Positions 1-8,257 of a stretch of 36,895 bases of DNA are shown here, in pieces. Location of the stretch: NCBI GenBank assembly GCA_029210985.1, contig JARGFR010000011.1:1-36895 (forward strand), given 5' to 3'. Positions within the stretch are counted from its first letter, which is position 1. Every line of letters starts with the position of its first letter. The stretch comes from Spirochaetaceae bacterium (GTDB lineage Bacteria; Spirochaetota; Spirochaetia; DSM-2461). The notes under the pieces were generated by a model. That model made no database searches. It was not told the origin of the DNA and worked only from the letters and a program-made list of their open reading frames with translations. Made by a program: the position numbers and the translations under genes.

Positions 1-1
1 G

Positions 2-454
2 GGTAAAATAGGATCCGACTTCCCTCTCATCGAAGATCGATTCAACGCCGCTTTAGAGGTCATCAAGAGCAGCGATAGAACCGACGGAGATAAAATCGCC
101 GCCATCGGCTACTGCTTCGGGGGTGGAATCGTCCTCAATATGGCCCGTATGGGAACGGACATCGATGGTGTCGTCAGTTTTCACGGAAGTATCAACACCG
201 GTCTGACGGCCGATCCGGGGGATATCCAAACGAAGATTCTGGCTTTTCAGGGCGAAGGAGACCCCGCAGCACCGGCAGACCGTTGAAGTGCCTTCCGTCA
301 AGAAATGGACGAAGCCGGCGTATACTACACCTACACGATTTACGAAGGCGTCAATGCCCATAACTTCACCAAACCGGATGGAAACTCCTACTACGAGAAG
401 GAAGCCATGATGGCCTGGGACGATATGCTTGAGTTTTTCAACGACATTTTCTAA
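2..454 (+). CDS. Dienelactone hydrolase-family protein, 3' part, with in-frame TGA
   Basis: The gene enters from the left edge; only about 150 residues are visible. Reading from base 2 gives an alpha/beta-hydrolase C-terminal half with the DLH nucleophile motif GYCFGGG (Cys at 113-115), the acid residue in GEGDP and the catalytic His in NAHNF, so the Cys-Asp-His triad of dienelactone hydrolases is present. The frame is interrupted by TGA at 284-286, between GDPAAPADR and SAFRQEM, and resumes with family-typical sequence to TAA at 452-454. Sequence on both sides of the TGA fits the family in the same frame, so this is not a frameshift. It could be a selenocysteine codon (selD is in this window), a nonsense mutation or a base error. 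The TGA position is about eight residues after the catalytic Asp and is not itself a triad position. Confidence 0.7.
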
Positions 455-466
455 GAGAGCACTCAG

Positions 467-486
467 CGCGGCCTTCCGAGGCCGCG
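467..486 (+). terminator. GC-rich hairpin after the DLH-like gene, without a U-tract
   Basis: CGCGGCCT and AGGCCGCG form a perfect 8-bp stem closed by a TCCG loop, 12 bases after the stop at 452-454. No run of T follows, so it is not a textbook intrinsic terminator. It may stop or pause transcription, or simply protect the 3' end of the mRNA. Confidence 0.35.
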
Positions 487-498
487 GCGCATCCGAAA

Positions 499-954
499 AT
501 GGAAATCCAGGTTCTCATTCCTTATAGAACAGGTATGAACTCAAGAGCCGAAATTGAAATCAACGCCTCGCCGGAGAAGGTCTGGAACGTTGTCACGGAT
601 ATTGAGAACTCGCCCAACGTCATCAAAGGGATCAACTCGGTGGACGTATTGGAGCGTCCGAGGACGGGATTGAACGGTCTGAAATGGAAGGAGACCCGGG
701 TTCTTTTCGGAAAAGAAGCCACAGAAGTGATGTGGATTACCCATTCCGAGGAGAATGCCTTCTATCAGACCCGGGCCGAGAGCCGCGGCGCCGTGTACAT
801 CTCCACCGTTCCGGCGATGGAGTTCCGCTCCGAGCTCCGAACCCTCGGAGCCAGAATCATGGGCGTGGTGTTTGCCGGCATGATGAGAAAAGCCGCGACC
901 AAGGCCTTCGAGGAAGACCTCCGGAATATCAAGAATTATATCGAAGCGGGCTGA
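499..954 (+). CDS. SRPBCC-superfamily (polyketide cyclase/START-like) protein
   Basis: A 151-residue protein whose core begins MNSRAEIEINASPEKVWNVV and continues as a helix-grip fold typical of SRPBCC ligand-binding proteins: the initial beta strand, the SPEKVW helix, a VDVLERP strand, an ETRVLFGK strand and a long C-terminal helix ending EDLRNIKNYIEAG. The ligand cannot be predicted. The ATG at 499 has no clear ribosome binding site. An alternative ATG at 535 follows ACAGG and starts exactly where family similarity starts, giving 139 residues, so the true start may be 535. It lies 44 bp after the DLH-like gene on the same strand, with a strong hairpin between them. It has no signal peptide or membrane segment. 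Confidence 0.7.
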   Translation: MEIQVLIPYRTGMNSRAEIEINASPEKVWNVVTDIENSPNVIKGINSVDVLERPRTGLNGLKWKETRVLFGKEATEVMWITHSEENAFYQTRAESRGAVYISTVPAMEFRSELRTLGARIMGVVFAGMMRKAATKAFEEDLRNIKNYIEAG

Positions 955-957
955 TCG

Positions 958-1261
958 TCACGGCGTTTCCGGGGCGGTTCGACCTTGCATCTTCGATAGG
1001 AAGTAATCCTGGAGAGTCCGTCGGCGGTACCGGGGAGCGGCGGCGTCTTCAGCCAGGGCGGTGAGGAAAAGGCTCCGATCGTGGAACGCTTCTTCTTCTG
1101 GGATCTTCTGATCAAGGCGCTGGACGGACGCCGGCACCATTGGGATGACCTGAGAGATGGACTGAGTCGGATTATTGGGACTCGGATTTTGAAAACAGGA
1201 CGCCCGGGAGCGCAGACACCACGAGAAAAACGCCGACATAACCGATAACGCGAAGCCGCAT
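958..1261 (-). pseudogene. Possible small exported protein broken by a frameshift
   Basis: Downstream of pdxT on the same strand, an ATG at 1261 opens a short reading frame with a basic start and a hydrophobic stretch resembling a signal peptide (MRLRVIGYVGVFLVVSALPG). It stops after 29 residues. A different frame running through the same place continues without a stop for about 70 residues to 958 (containing LDQKIPEEEAFHDRSLFLTALAED). Joining the two frames near 1172-1180 would give a protein of about 100 residues with an N-terminal signal. I recognise no family, and the second part may be chance. This is weak evidence, recorded because the 300-bp stretch otherwise holds nothing. Confidence 0.25.
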
Positions 1262-1292
1262 TTCACCCGCGACGGGGCCGCGAAATTCCCTC

Positions 1293-1919
1293 TCAGCCGG
1301 CTCTCTGACCGACGCCGGCGCTGCCGACCACATCGTTAAGAAACCAGGCGTGCAGTCGATTATCGCCGCTGAGTTCAGGATGAAACGTCGAGCCGATAAT
1401 GCTGCCTTTCCGGACCAGAACGGGCAAGCCTTCGAAACGGCAAAGGACTTCGACATCATCCCCTAAAGGCTCAAGCTGGATTTGGGGGGCTCTGATGAAG
1501 ACCCCCGTGAAAGGCATGCCGGAGAGCTCCGGTATCCCGGGCAGCTCGATATCCAAGGCCGCTTCAAAACTGTCGATCTGACGGCCATAGGCGTTCCGGG
1601 CCACGGTAATGTTCAAACCGGCGGGCCTTGGGAGGTCATCCCAATTCACCAGATGATCGGCCAAAAGAATCAGACCGGCACAGGTACCGAAAACGGGCAA
1701 ACCGCCCTGGATGAGATTCCGAACGGGTTCGATGAGCCCCCAGCGCACCAGCATCTTGCTCATGGTGGTGCTCTCGCCGCCGGGTATCACCAAGCCCTCG
1801 ATACCGATCAGATCCTCGGGATCGCGTACTTCAACGGCGTCGGCGCCCAAAGATTCGAGAACTTCCATGTGTTTGGCAAAGGCGCCCTGAAGTGCCAGAA
1901 CGCCTATTGTCCGTTTCAT
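1293..1919 (-). CDS. pdxT: Pyridoxal 5'-phosphate synthase glutaminase subunit PdxT
   Basis: A 208-residue class-I glutamine amidotransferase that releases ammonia from glutamine and channels it to PdxS for de novo PLP synthesis. The nucleophile is Cys80 in the elbow VFGTCAGLILL, and the other triad residues are His180 and Glu182 in TFHPELSGD. The oxyanion region IPGGESTT lies at residues 45-52. I chose ATG at 1919 because it gives the family-typical start MKRTIGVLALQGAF. A TTG at 1934 is in frame but would overlap pdxS. It starts 8 bases after the pdxS stop, so the two are surely cotranscribed and make the 1:1 complex. A slightly extended C-terminus (VGSAGVGQRAG) has no special meaning that I can see. 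Confidence 0.95.
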   Translation of the reverse strand: MKRTIGVLALQGAFAKHMEVLESLGADAVEVRDPEDLIGIEGLVIPGGESTTMSKMLVRWGLIEPVRNLIQGGLPVFGTCAGLILLADHLVNWDDLPRPAGLNITVARNAYGRQIDSFEAALDIELPGIPELSGMPFTGVFIRAPQIQLEPLGDDVEVLCRFEGLPVLVRKGSIIGSTFHPELSGDNRLHAWFLNDVVGSAGVGQRAG

Positions 1920-1927
1920 CTGTTTGA

Positions 1928-2836
1928 CTACCAACCTCGCGAGGCTAATCGTTCGGTCTCACCCAGATCGCCGCAGTTGATGCCCACCATGGGTTCACCG
2001 AGGTTTTCGGATATTTCCGCCAGTTTATCGGCATCATCAAAGTGAGTCACGGCTTCCACGATGGCTTTGGCCCGTTTGGCCGGATCGCCGGATTTGAAAA
2101 TGCCTGAGCCGACAAATACGGACTCGGCGCCCAGATGCATCATCAGCGCGGCATCCGCGGGCGTGGCAACCCCGCCGGCGGAGAAGTTGGGCACCGGCAG
2201 TTTACCGATCCGGGCGACTTCCTCCACCAGGTCGTAGGGAGCACCCATTTCTTTGGCCGCGGTCATCAGCTGATCTTTGGGCATGACGGTGAGGGTGCGG
2301 ATTCCGTCCATGAGGGTTCGCATATGGCGAACGGCCTCGACGACATCACCGGTTCCGGCCTCGCCCTTGGTGCGAATCATGGCGGCGCCTTCCCCGATTC
2401 GACGAAGAGCTTCACCGAGGTTGCGGCATCCGCAGACAAAGGGCACCTTGAAGACAGTTTTGTCCACATGATACTGGTCGTCGGCGGGGGTGAGCACTTC
2501 GCTCTCGTCGATGAAATCGACACCGAGGGCTTCCAGGATGCGCGCTTCCATGAAGTGGCCGATGCGGCATTTGGCCATCACGGGGATGCTCACCGAAGCC
2601 TGTATGCCTTTAATCATTTGGGGATCGGACATTCTCGAAACTCCGCCGTCGGCACGGATATCGGCGGGGACCCGTTCCAGGGCCATGACGGCCGCCGCAC
2701 CGGCGTCCTCGGCGATTTTAGCTTGGTCGGAGGTCACCACATCCATAATAACGCCGCCTTTGAGCATTTCAGCCAGTCCGACTTTTGTTCTCCAAGTGGA
2801 ACTCTGCCGTCCCGACCATGTTTTCTGTTCGCTCAT
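1928..2836 (-). CDS. pdxS: Pyridoxal 5'-phosphate synthase synthase subunit PdxS
   Basis: A 302-residue (beta/alpha)8 barrel that condenses ribose 5-phosphate, glyceraldehyde 3-phosphate and PdxT-derived ammonia into PLP in the cytoplasm. The family is highly conserved and all key residues are visible: Asp32 in GGVIMDVV, the Schiff-base lysine Lys89 in [11 protein letters not shown], and Lys157 in [12 protein letters not shown]. Length is normal. The ATG at 2836 follows an ideal AGGAGG ribosome binding site (2848-2853). It is the first gene of a pdxS-pdxT unit. PLP is needed by OraE, OrtB, GcvP and the CobD-like decarboxylase encoded in this same window. Confidence 0.97.
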   Translation of the reverse strand: MSEQKTWSGRQSSTWRTKVGLAEMLKGGVIMDVVTSDQAKIAEDAGAAAVMALERVPADIRADGGVSRMSDPQMIKGIQASVSIPVMAKCRIGHFMEARILEALGVDFIDESEVLTPADDQYHVDKTVFKVPFVCGCRNLGEALRRIGEGAAMIRTKGEAGTGDVVEAVRHMRTLMDGIRTLTVMPKDQLMTAAKEMGAPYDLVEEVARIGKLPVPNFSAGGVATPADAALMMHLGAESVFVGSGIFKSGDPAKRAKAIVEAVTHFDDADKLAEISENLGEPMVGINCGDLGETERLASRGW

Positions 2837-2956
2837 GATTTATATCCTCCTGGACGAATCTGTTGAGTGTTCGCCCTGTGCAAGAATCACAGATTAGACC
2901 GGGTCGACTTAATCGTCGTACCCCGGGCCAAAGCTAACCATTGAGTCCCTGCAGTG
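2837..2956. other. Intergenic region between rarD-like gene and pdxS
   Basis: These 120 bp should hold the pdxS leader. The only clear element is the AGGAGG ribosome binding site at 2848-2853 (minus strand). I do not see a convincing -35/-10 pair or a terminator. Confidence 0.4.
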
Positions 2957-3826
2957 TCAAGAATCGCGCAGAGTCACGGTGTAGAGCAGCAAAGCGACGG
3001 CCACCAGGATGAATGCCGCGCCTTTCAACGGGCTGAAGGGTTCGCCATAGACCAATACGCCCAGGAGAAGCATCAAAGTGGGGGCCAGATATTGAAGAAA
3101 ACCCATAATACTCAAGGGTATCCGTTTGGCCCCCACGCCGAAAAGCCACAGAGGGAAGAGCGTGACCGGCCCGGCCAGGATCAGCAGGAACGTCACGGTG
3201 GGTCCGGAACCGAAAAGATGAAGTCCTGCGCCGAAACCGCGATAGGCCAGATAGCCTGCGAACAGGGGGCCGATAAACGCGGTCTCCCAAGCCAGCACCT
3301 CAATGCTGTCGATTTGAGAGGGTAGGCCTTTCACCGTCAATCCATAGAACCCGAATAACAGAGCCAGGAGAATGCTCACCCAGGGAAATGTCCCGGCATC
3401 AATGGTCATGATGACGACGGCGGCGGTGGCAAGTCCGATGGCGATGAGCCTCTTTCGTCCCAGCCGCTCGGAGAAGAACACGACTCCCAGCACCACATTC
3501 ACCAGGGGATTGATATAGTAGCCCAGGCTGGCCTCAAGGATTCGTTCCGATGCCACAGCCCAGATGAACAGACCCCAATTTCCGCCGATCATCATGGCGG
3601 CGGCGGCGATACGGACAAGGACTCCGGAATGCATCGCCGATTTGGAGAGCGGCTTGCGCCGGAATACCAGATAGGCCCATGCAACCACGGCGCTGCCGGC
3701 AACCCTCCAGGCCAGAATTTCATCCGGGGGAACGACGCCGAGAGATTTCCAGAAGATGGGCAGGAAACCCCAGGTGAGATATGCGGCGACGCCGGCCGCC
3801 AGGCCGGTCCGTTTGTCTTGATCCAT
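2957..3826 (-). CDS. RarD-type EamA/DMT-family permease
   Basis: A 289-residue inner-membrane protein of the drug/metabolite transporter superfamily, with about ten predicted hydrophobic helices in two EamA repeats. The N-terminus KRTGLAAGVAAYLTWGFLPIFWK and the region GNWGLFIWAV are characteristic of the RarD branch. The substrate is unknown; some RarD proteins act in resistance or metabolite export. The frame is open upstream to 4039, but that part overlaps the divergent cobD-like gene and has no membrane character, so I start at the ATG at 3826 (MDQDKRTG). It is divergent from the cob genes with 81 bp between starts. Confidence 0.88.
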   Translation of the reverse strand: MDQDKRTGLAAGVAAYLTWGFLPIFWKSLGVVPPDEILAWRVAGSAVVAWAYLVFRRKPLSKSAMHSGVLVRIAAAAMMIGGNWGLFIWAVASERILEASLGYYINPLVNVVLGVVFFSERLGRKRLIAIGLATAAVVIMTIDAGTFPWVSILLALLFGFYGLTVKGLPSQIDSIEVLAWETAFIGPLFAGYLAYRGFGAGLHLFGSGPTVTFLLILAGPVTLFPLWLFGVGAKRIPLSIMGFLQYLAPTLMLLLGVLVYGEPFSPLKGAAFILVAVALLLYTVTLRDS

Positions 3827-3907
3827 GGCAGAGATTCTATCGGTGAATCCGACAAGGGGATACGGTGTGTATTTCCCAAGACCGGGTATGGCGTTAGGAT
3901 TAACCGC

Positions 3908-4966
3908 ATGAGCGGCAAACACGGCGGAATCAATCCCTGGGATCTGAAAGAAGCGGGCATCAATCCCGATGACGTGAAGGATTTCAGTGTCAGCATCAAT
4001 CCGGTACCTCTCCCGGAGTCCATACGGCGCGTGATTCATTCTTCCGCCCTGTATCGCTATCCGGACAGTCAGAGCCGAGCCTTGGTGGAAGCCGTCTCAA
4101 GGAAATACGGACCCTCAATTGATGAGATTCTGGCGGTGAACGGCACATCCCAGGGCATCTTCCTTATTGCCGGTGCGTTCATTTCCCCGGGAGATTCGGT
4201 TATCATCGTCGGCCCCACATACAGTGAATATCGGGATGCCTCGTCTGTGCATGGCGCACGTATCGTCGAATATCGCTCAGATGAAAAGAACAAGTTCCGA
4301 CCGGACTGCCGAGACATTGCGGAAGCGGTCAAGCGCGAGAATGCGAAAATTCTGTGGACCTGCAGCCCCAACAATCCCACCGGTACATGGTTTGACGACG
4401 AACAGATCGATTATCTGGCTGAGGTCTGCCGAAAGCAGGGATGCCGGATGGTGCTGGATGAGGCATATCGATGCTTCGCCCCCGAGGGTCTGATCTCCGA
4501 TCGTTTCGTGGACGGAGTTATTCACTTAAGGAGCATGACCAAGGACTTCTGCATTCCCGGCCTCAGATTGGGGTGGCTCAGGGCCGATACCGACGTGGTG
4601 GAGAGACTCATGAAGCGCCAACCCGACTGGAGCGTCAGTGCACCGGCCCAGGATGCCGGAGAAGCCTGCCTGAACCACCTCCCGTATTTTCAGAAAAGCT
4701 GGCTGGAAACTCGACGCCAAACCGATCGTATGGCCCGGGGCCTGAGCGGTCTGGGACTGACGGTCTTTCCCACCGCCGCGAATTTCCTATTGGTTCGAAT
4801 CGGCGACGACGCGGCGGTGAAGCGGCTTTCTTCACGACTCTGGAAGAGGCTGATTCAGGTGAGGGACTGCGCCTCCTTCGGATTGGAAGGGTGCATCCGT
4901 ATCGGCGCCCGGACTCCCGAAGATATCGACTTCCTTTTGGAGTCGATCAAAGAGGATCTGTCATGA
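3908..4966 (+). CDS. cobD: CobD-like threonine-phosphate decarboxylase / histidinol-phosphate aminotransferase family
   Basis: A 352-residue fold-type I PLP enzyme. It begins GKHGGINPWDLKEAG, as CobD and its relatives do, and shows the substrate-loop motif SPNNPTG (residues 153-159), the PLP aspartate in VLDEAYRCF and the Schiff-base lysine Lys212 in RSMTKDFCIPGLRLG. CobD makes (R)-1-aminopropan-2-ol phosphate for the cobalamin nucleotide loop. Sequence alone does not fully separate it from histidinol-phosphate aminotransferase, but its ATGA overlap with cobU strongly favours the cobalamin role. ATG at 3908 has AGGA eight bases upstream; the frame is open further upstream but enters the rarD-like gene's region. 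Confidence 0.85.
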   Translation: MSGKHGGINPWDLKEAGINPDDVKDFSVSINPVPLPESIRRVIHSSALYRYPDSQSRALVEAVSRKYGPSIDEILAVNGTSQGIFLIAGAFISPGDSVIIVGPTYSEYRDASSVHGARIVEYRSDEKNKFRPDCRDIAEAVKRENAKILWTCSPNNPTGTWFDDEQIDYLAEVCRKQGCRMVLDEAYRCFAPEGLISDRFVDGVIHLRSMTKDFCIPGLRLGWLRADTDVVERLMKRQPDWSVSAPAQDAGEACLNHLPYFQKSWLETRRQTDRMARGLSGLGLTVFPTAANFLLVRIGDDAAVKRLSSRLWKRLIQVRDCASFGLEGCIRIGARTPEDIDFLLESIKEDLS

Positions 4967-5547
4967 TACTGGTGCTCGGAGGAACCAAGAGCGGCAAAAG
5001 CTCTTTCGCATCCCGGCGCGCCGCCGGCCGTGAAAATCTGGGTCCGGTCACCTACCTGGCGACAGCTCTGGCCGGGGACGGGGAGATGAAGGACCGTATT
5101 GCCCGTCATCAGGCGGATCGACCGTCTTCCTGGATAACGGTTGAAGAACCCGTGGACCCGGCCGGCTATTTCACCGACCTCATTGACGTCACTACAAAAA
5201 AGACCCCTCCGGCGGTCCCGGCCACCGTGCTTTTGGACTGCATCACCTTATGGCTCACGAATTTGCTGACCCCGATGGGGGATGAGCCGAATCGCGGCCA
5301 GGCGCTGGAACTCGGCAGGAAGGAAGTTCGGCGGCTGGTGGATGAGATTCTGGCCTGGGAAAGCGGCGATCCGTCGCTGGACCGCGAAGCGATTATCGTG
5401 TCCAATCTGGTGGAGACCGGTTTGATATCCCCCTGGCCTCTGGGGCGTATTTTCCAGGATCTGGCCGGACTCACCCATCAGATGATCGCCGCCGAGGCAA
5501 ATGAGGTCTTCCTGCTGACCGCCGGACTGCCCCAGCGGATAAAATAG
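4963..5547 (+). CDS. cobU: Adenosylcobinamide kinase / adenosylcobinamide-phosphate guanylyltransferase
   Basis: A 194-residue bifunctional enzyme that phosphorylates adenosylcobinamide and then transfers GMP to it, making AdoCbi-GDP. The N-terminal P-loop GGTKSGKS is at residues 6-13, the guanylylated histidine is His49 in ARHQADRP, and the C-terminal block VSNLVETGLISPWPLGRIFQDLAG...Q..AAEAN...GLPQRIK matches the family. Its ATG (4963) overlaps the cobD-like stop codon in ATGA, giving translational coupling. No cobalamin-riboswitch features are seen upstream of the operon. Confidence 0.95.
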   Translation: MILVLGGTKSGKSSFASRRAAGRENLGPVTYLATALAGDGEMKDRIARHQADRPSSWITVEEPVDPAGYFTDLIDVTTKKTPPAVPATVLLDCITLWLTNLLTPMGDEPNRGQALELGRKEVRRLVDEILAWESGDPSLDREAIIVSNLVETGLISPWPLGRIFQDLAGLTHQMIAAEANEVFLLTAGLPQRIK

Positions 5548-5639
5548 TCGGGCTTATTGAGCGTTTCGGCCACACGGCAGAATGAATAAGCAAGTCCGAC
5601 GGGCTCCCGGGTCGGTTTCCTGCAAGAAAGGACAAATTA

Positions 5640-5672
5640 TTGACATTCCCCCGTCCGGCAATTTGCTATAAC
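5640..5672 (+). promoter_or_regulatory. Promoter-like elements before cobT
   Basis: A perfect TTGACA (5640-5645) and a good TATAAC (5667-5672) lie in the 151-bp gap between cobU and cobT, but 21 bp apart, longer than the usual 16-18. cobT has a good AAGGAG ribosome site downstream. The promoter may be internal to the cob cluster; the spacing makes it uncertain. Confidence 0.35.
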
Positions 5673-5698
5673 AGGGGTACACCAAGGAGAATACATAT

Positions 5699-6781
5699 AT
5701 GACACCGAGCGAAGCCCGAACCATAATCGAAAGAACAATTGAATCGATAGAGCCTCTTGACGGCGCCTCACTGGAAGCCGCCGGAGTGCGGATGGATGCG
5801 CTGCTCAAACCGCCGGGATCTTTGGGGCGATTGGAAGAACTGGGCATCAAGCTGGCCGGAATTCAGAAAACAGATCGGCCGTCGGCTGATGTAAAACTTT
5901 CGCTGGTGTACGCCGCCGACCACGGCGTCACCGCCGAAGGGGTGAGTGCATCCCCTCCCCAGGTGAGCGCCATCATGACCCGAGCATTCTGTTCCGGCAA
6001 AGCGGGAATCAACGTTCTGGCCGGCAAAGCCGGTGCGATCCTGAGAATCGTGGATGTGGGAATCGCCGTCGATTATGACGAACCGGCGGATCTGATTGTC
6101 CGGCGCGTCCGCCGGGGGACGGGAAATATTCGGGTGGAAGCGGCGATGAGCGCCGATGAGGCCGCCATCGCGGTGGCCACTGGTATTCAAACCGCCCGGG
6201 AGGCCATTGCAGAAACAGGCGCCAGAATGGTGGGTATCGGCGAGATGGGCATCGGTAATACGACTCCCGCGGCGGCGCTCACCGCTGTCTTCACCGGCCG
6301 GGATCCGGCCACCGTGACAGGCGGCGGCACGGGAATCGGTGAGGCCGGTCAAAAACGAAAAATTCAGGTAATTAAGGACGCGATTAAGCTCCACGCCCCG
6401 GATCCCTCCGATCCGATGTCGGTGATGGCCTCTCTGGGAGGGTTGGAGATTGCCGCAATGGCCGGTGCAATGCTCGCCTCAGCCGCCGACGGCGCGCTGG
6501 TTCTCATTGATGGGTTCATCAGCGGCGCCGCGGCCCTGACCGCAGCGGCCATGGCGCCGCTGGTGAGGGAGAGGATGGTGCTCAGTCATCTCTCGGCCGA
6601 ACCGGGACACAGAGCCTTGGCGGCGAAACTGGAGCTTCTGCCCCTGCTGGATCTGGGATTCCGTTTGGGAGAGGGTACCGGCGCCGCGATGGCGATGCCC
6701 CTGGTGGAGGCCGGCGCGGCTCTCCTTTCGGAAATGGGCACGCTGGCCGAAGAGTTGGTTCACCTTAAGGATCCCTCATGA
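5699..6781 (+). CDS. cobT: Nicotinate-nucleotide-dimethylbenzimidazole phosphoribosyltransferase
   Basis: A 360-residue CobT that makes alpha-ribazole phosphate, the lower-ligand half of cobalamin. Typical blocks are visible in order: KPPGSLGRLEELG (residues 37-49), YAADHGVTAEGVSA (71-84), the phosphate/base region GEMGIGNTTPAAAL (181-194) and LGEGTGAA (323-330), where Glu325 is the expected catalytic base. AAGGAG precedes the ATG at a good distance. It overlaps cobS by ATGA at its 3' end. The identity of the lower-ligand base cannot be deduced from this sequence. Confidence 0.96.
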   Translation: MTPSEARTIIERTIESIEPLDGASLEAAGVRMDALLKPPGSLGRLEELGIKLAGIQKTDRPSADVKLSLVYAADHGVTAEGVSASPPQVSAIMTRAFCSGKAGINVLAGKAGAILRIVDVGIAVDYDEPADLIVRRVRRGTGNIRVEAAMSADEAAIAVATGIQTAREAIAETGARMVGIGEMGIGNTTPAAALTAVFTGRDPATVTGGGTGIGEAGQKRKIQVIKDAIKLHAPDPSDPMSVMASLGGLEIAAMAGAMLASAADGALVLIDGFISGAAALTAAAMAPLVRERMVLSHLSAEPGHRALAAKLELLPLLDLGFRLGEGTGAAMAMPLVEAGAALLSEMGTLAEELVHLKDPS

Positions 6782-7596
6782 GGGCACTGGCGGAGGCTCT
6801 GCGCTTCCTTTCCATTATTCCGATTCCCGGCCGCCCGCCGAAACGCGCCTGGGCGGTGATGGCCGCCTATCCCTGTGCGGGCTTGATCCTGGGCCTCATC
6901 GCCGCCGTCGCCGCCTGGGGAGCCGGATGGCTTTTCGGCGCCGCCGGTACGGCCGTCACGGCGGTCGCCGTCCGGATACTGATGACGGGAGGACTTCATC
7001 TTGACGGCCTGGCCGACCTGGCCGACGGCCTGGGCGGAGGACGGGATGTAAAGAAGAGACTCCTGATTATGGCCGACAGCCGTCTGGGATCGTTCGGAGG
7101 CCTGGCTCTGGTGGTGATGACAGCCATGCAGATTGCGGTCCTGGCGGAGTTGACGGCGGCTCTGACGATCGGGAACAATTCTGAGAATCCCTTGCTCATC
7201 GGAAAACAGCTGGGAAACTTGTCGTTTACGGTAATCCTGCCGTTGGTAGTGGCGCCGTCATTCTCCCGTGGTATGATACCGTTGATGATGCGCCTGTACC
7301 CGTCGGCTCGTCCGGGCGGCATGGGAGACCGTAACCGCCTGGCCGTGACGCCGGCCGTTGTCTTTTTCACCGTTCTCTCCAGCTTCGCAATTGCGGTGCT
7401 CGCCTACGGGATTGCCGGACTGGGACTCGCCCTATCTGCATCTTTTTTAATGGTTTTATTTGCGGCTCTCATTGCAAAGCGCCTGGGTGGCTTAACCGGG
7501 GACGTCTATGGCGCATTGATAGAAACGGGCGACTTGATTGTATTCTTCGGCATCTTGGTGCTCACGAGGATGGGATGGGGGAGCACTCTGCCATGA
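6778..7596 (+). CDS. cobS: Adenosylcobinamide-GDP ribazoletransferase (cobalamin synthase)
   Basis: A 272-residue polytopic inner-membrane enzyme that joins AdoCbi-GDP with alpha-ribazole (or its phosphate). The hallmark GGLHLDGLADLADGLGGG (about residues 71-88) carries the metal-binding aspartates, and the late block RLGGLTGDVYGALIE is also family-specific. Start and stop both overlap neighbours by four bases (ATGA with cobT and with the phosphatase), so the cobT-cobS-cobC block is translationally coupled. Confidence 0.96.
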   Translation: MRALAEALRFLSIIPIPGRPPKRAWAVMAAYPCAGLILGLIAAVAAWGAGWLFGAAGTAVTAVAVRILMTGGLHLDGLADLADGLGGGRDVKKRLLIMADSRLGSFGGLALVVMTAMQIAVLAELTAALTIGNNSENPLLIGKQLGNLSFTVILPLVVAPSFSRGMIPLMMRLYPSARPGGMGDRNRLAVTPAVVFFTVLSSFAIAVLAYGIAGLGLALSASFLMVLFAALIAKRLGGLTGDVYGALIETGDLIVFFGILVLTRMGWGSTLP

Positions 7597-8198
7597 ACGA
7601 GATCCTCTTCCTTCGTCATGCGGAACCGGATGATGCCGGTTTGTACATTGGAAGAGGCAGCGATCCGTCATTGAGCGAGAAAGGCCGAAATGACGCCGCG
7701 GGTATCGCCGAAGTGATGGCCGAGACTGCTCCGGCGGTGTTTGTCTCCAGTCCCCTGGCCCGTGCACTGGAAACCATCGAGCCTCTGGCAAAGAAGCTCG
7801 GACGACGAATCGAGATTATCGACGACATTGCGGAAATGGATTTCGGTGAGTGGGAAGGCCTGAGCTGGAATCAGATCGAATCCCAGGACAGCGATTTCTG
7901 GCGCTCATGGCTGGACGATCCTTGGAGGGTCAGACCGCCGGGGGGTGAGACCCTGGCCGAACTCCAGGAGAGGGTGGTGGCTGCGGTCCATGACATCCTG
8001 CGCCGTCATCATTTATCGGACATCCTCATCTCCACCCACGGCGGCCCCATGAGAACCGTCATCGGATATGCTCTGTCCCTTTCCGCCTCGGCCTATTGGA
8101 GTGTCGGGATTGATTACGCCGCTTTATGCCGCTTCCGATACGAGTCGCATGACATTCTGAACCTGCTGCAGTGGAATGTCCCAATCGTCGCTAGATAG
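7593..8198 (+). CDS. cobC: Histidine phosphatase, probable alpha-ribazole phosphatase
   Basis: A 201-residue member of the phosphoglycerate-mutase-like histidine phosphatases. The phosphohistidine motif is LRHAEP (His9) and the second catalytic histidine is in ISTHGGPMRTV. Position directly behind cobS (ATGA overlap at 7593) makes removal of the phosphate from alpha-ribazole-5'-P or cobalamin-5'-P the best guess. By sequence alone it could be another phosphatase of the family. An in-frame upstream extension into cobS is possible but unlikely. Confidence 0.85.
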   Translation: MNEILFLRHAEPDDAGLYIGRGSDPSLSEKGRNDAAGIAEVMAETAPAVFVSSPLARALETIEPLAKKLGRRIEIIDDIAEMDFGEWEGLSWNQIESQDSDFWRSWLDDPWRVRPPGGETLAELQERVVAAVHDILRRHHLSDILISTHGGPMRTVIGYALSLSASAYWSVGIDYAALCRFRYESHDILNLLQWNVPIVAR

Positions 8199-8257
8199 CG
8201 CCATGGGTAATTTTTCAACATTATTTCATTTCCATACATCAATCATCAGTTTCAATA

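Noticed and set aside
2135-2866. A 243-codon open frame on the plus strand opposite pdxS
   Set aside because: It mirrors the highly conserved pdxS gene, is rich in His and Gly as antisense frames of GC-rich genes are, and has no ribosome site or family likeness.
3629-3907. Upstream extension of the cobD-like gene
   Set aside because: The frame is open, but it lies antisense to the rarD-like gene's N-terminal coding region and adds no conserved residues.
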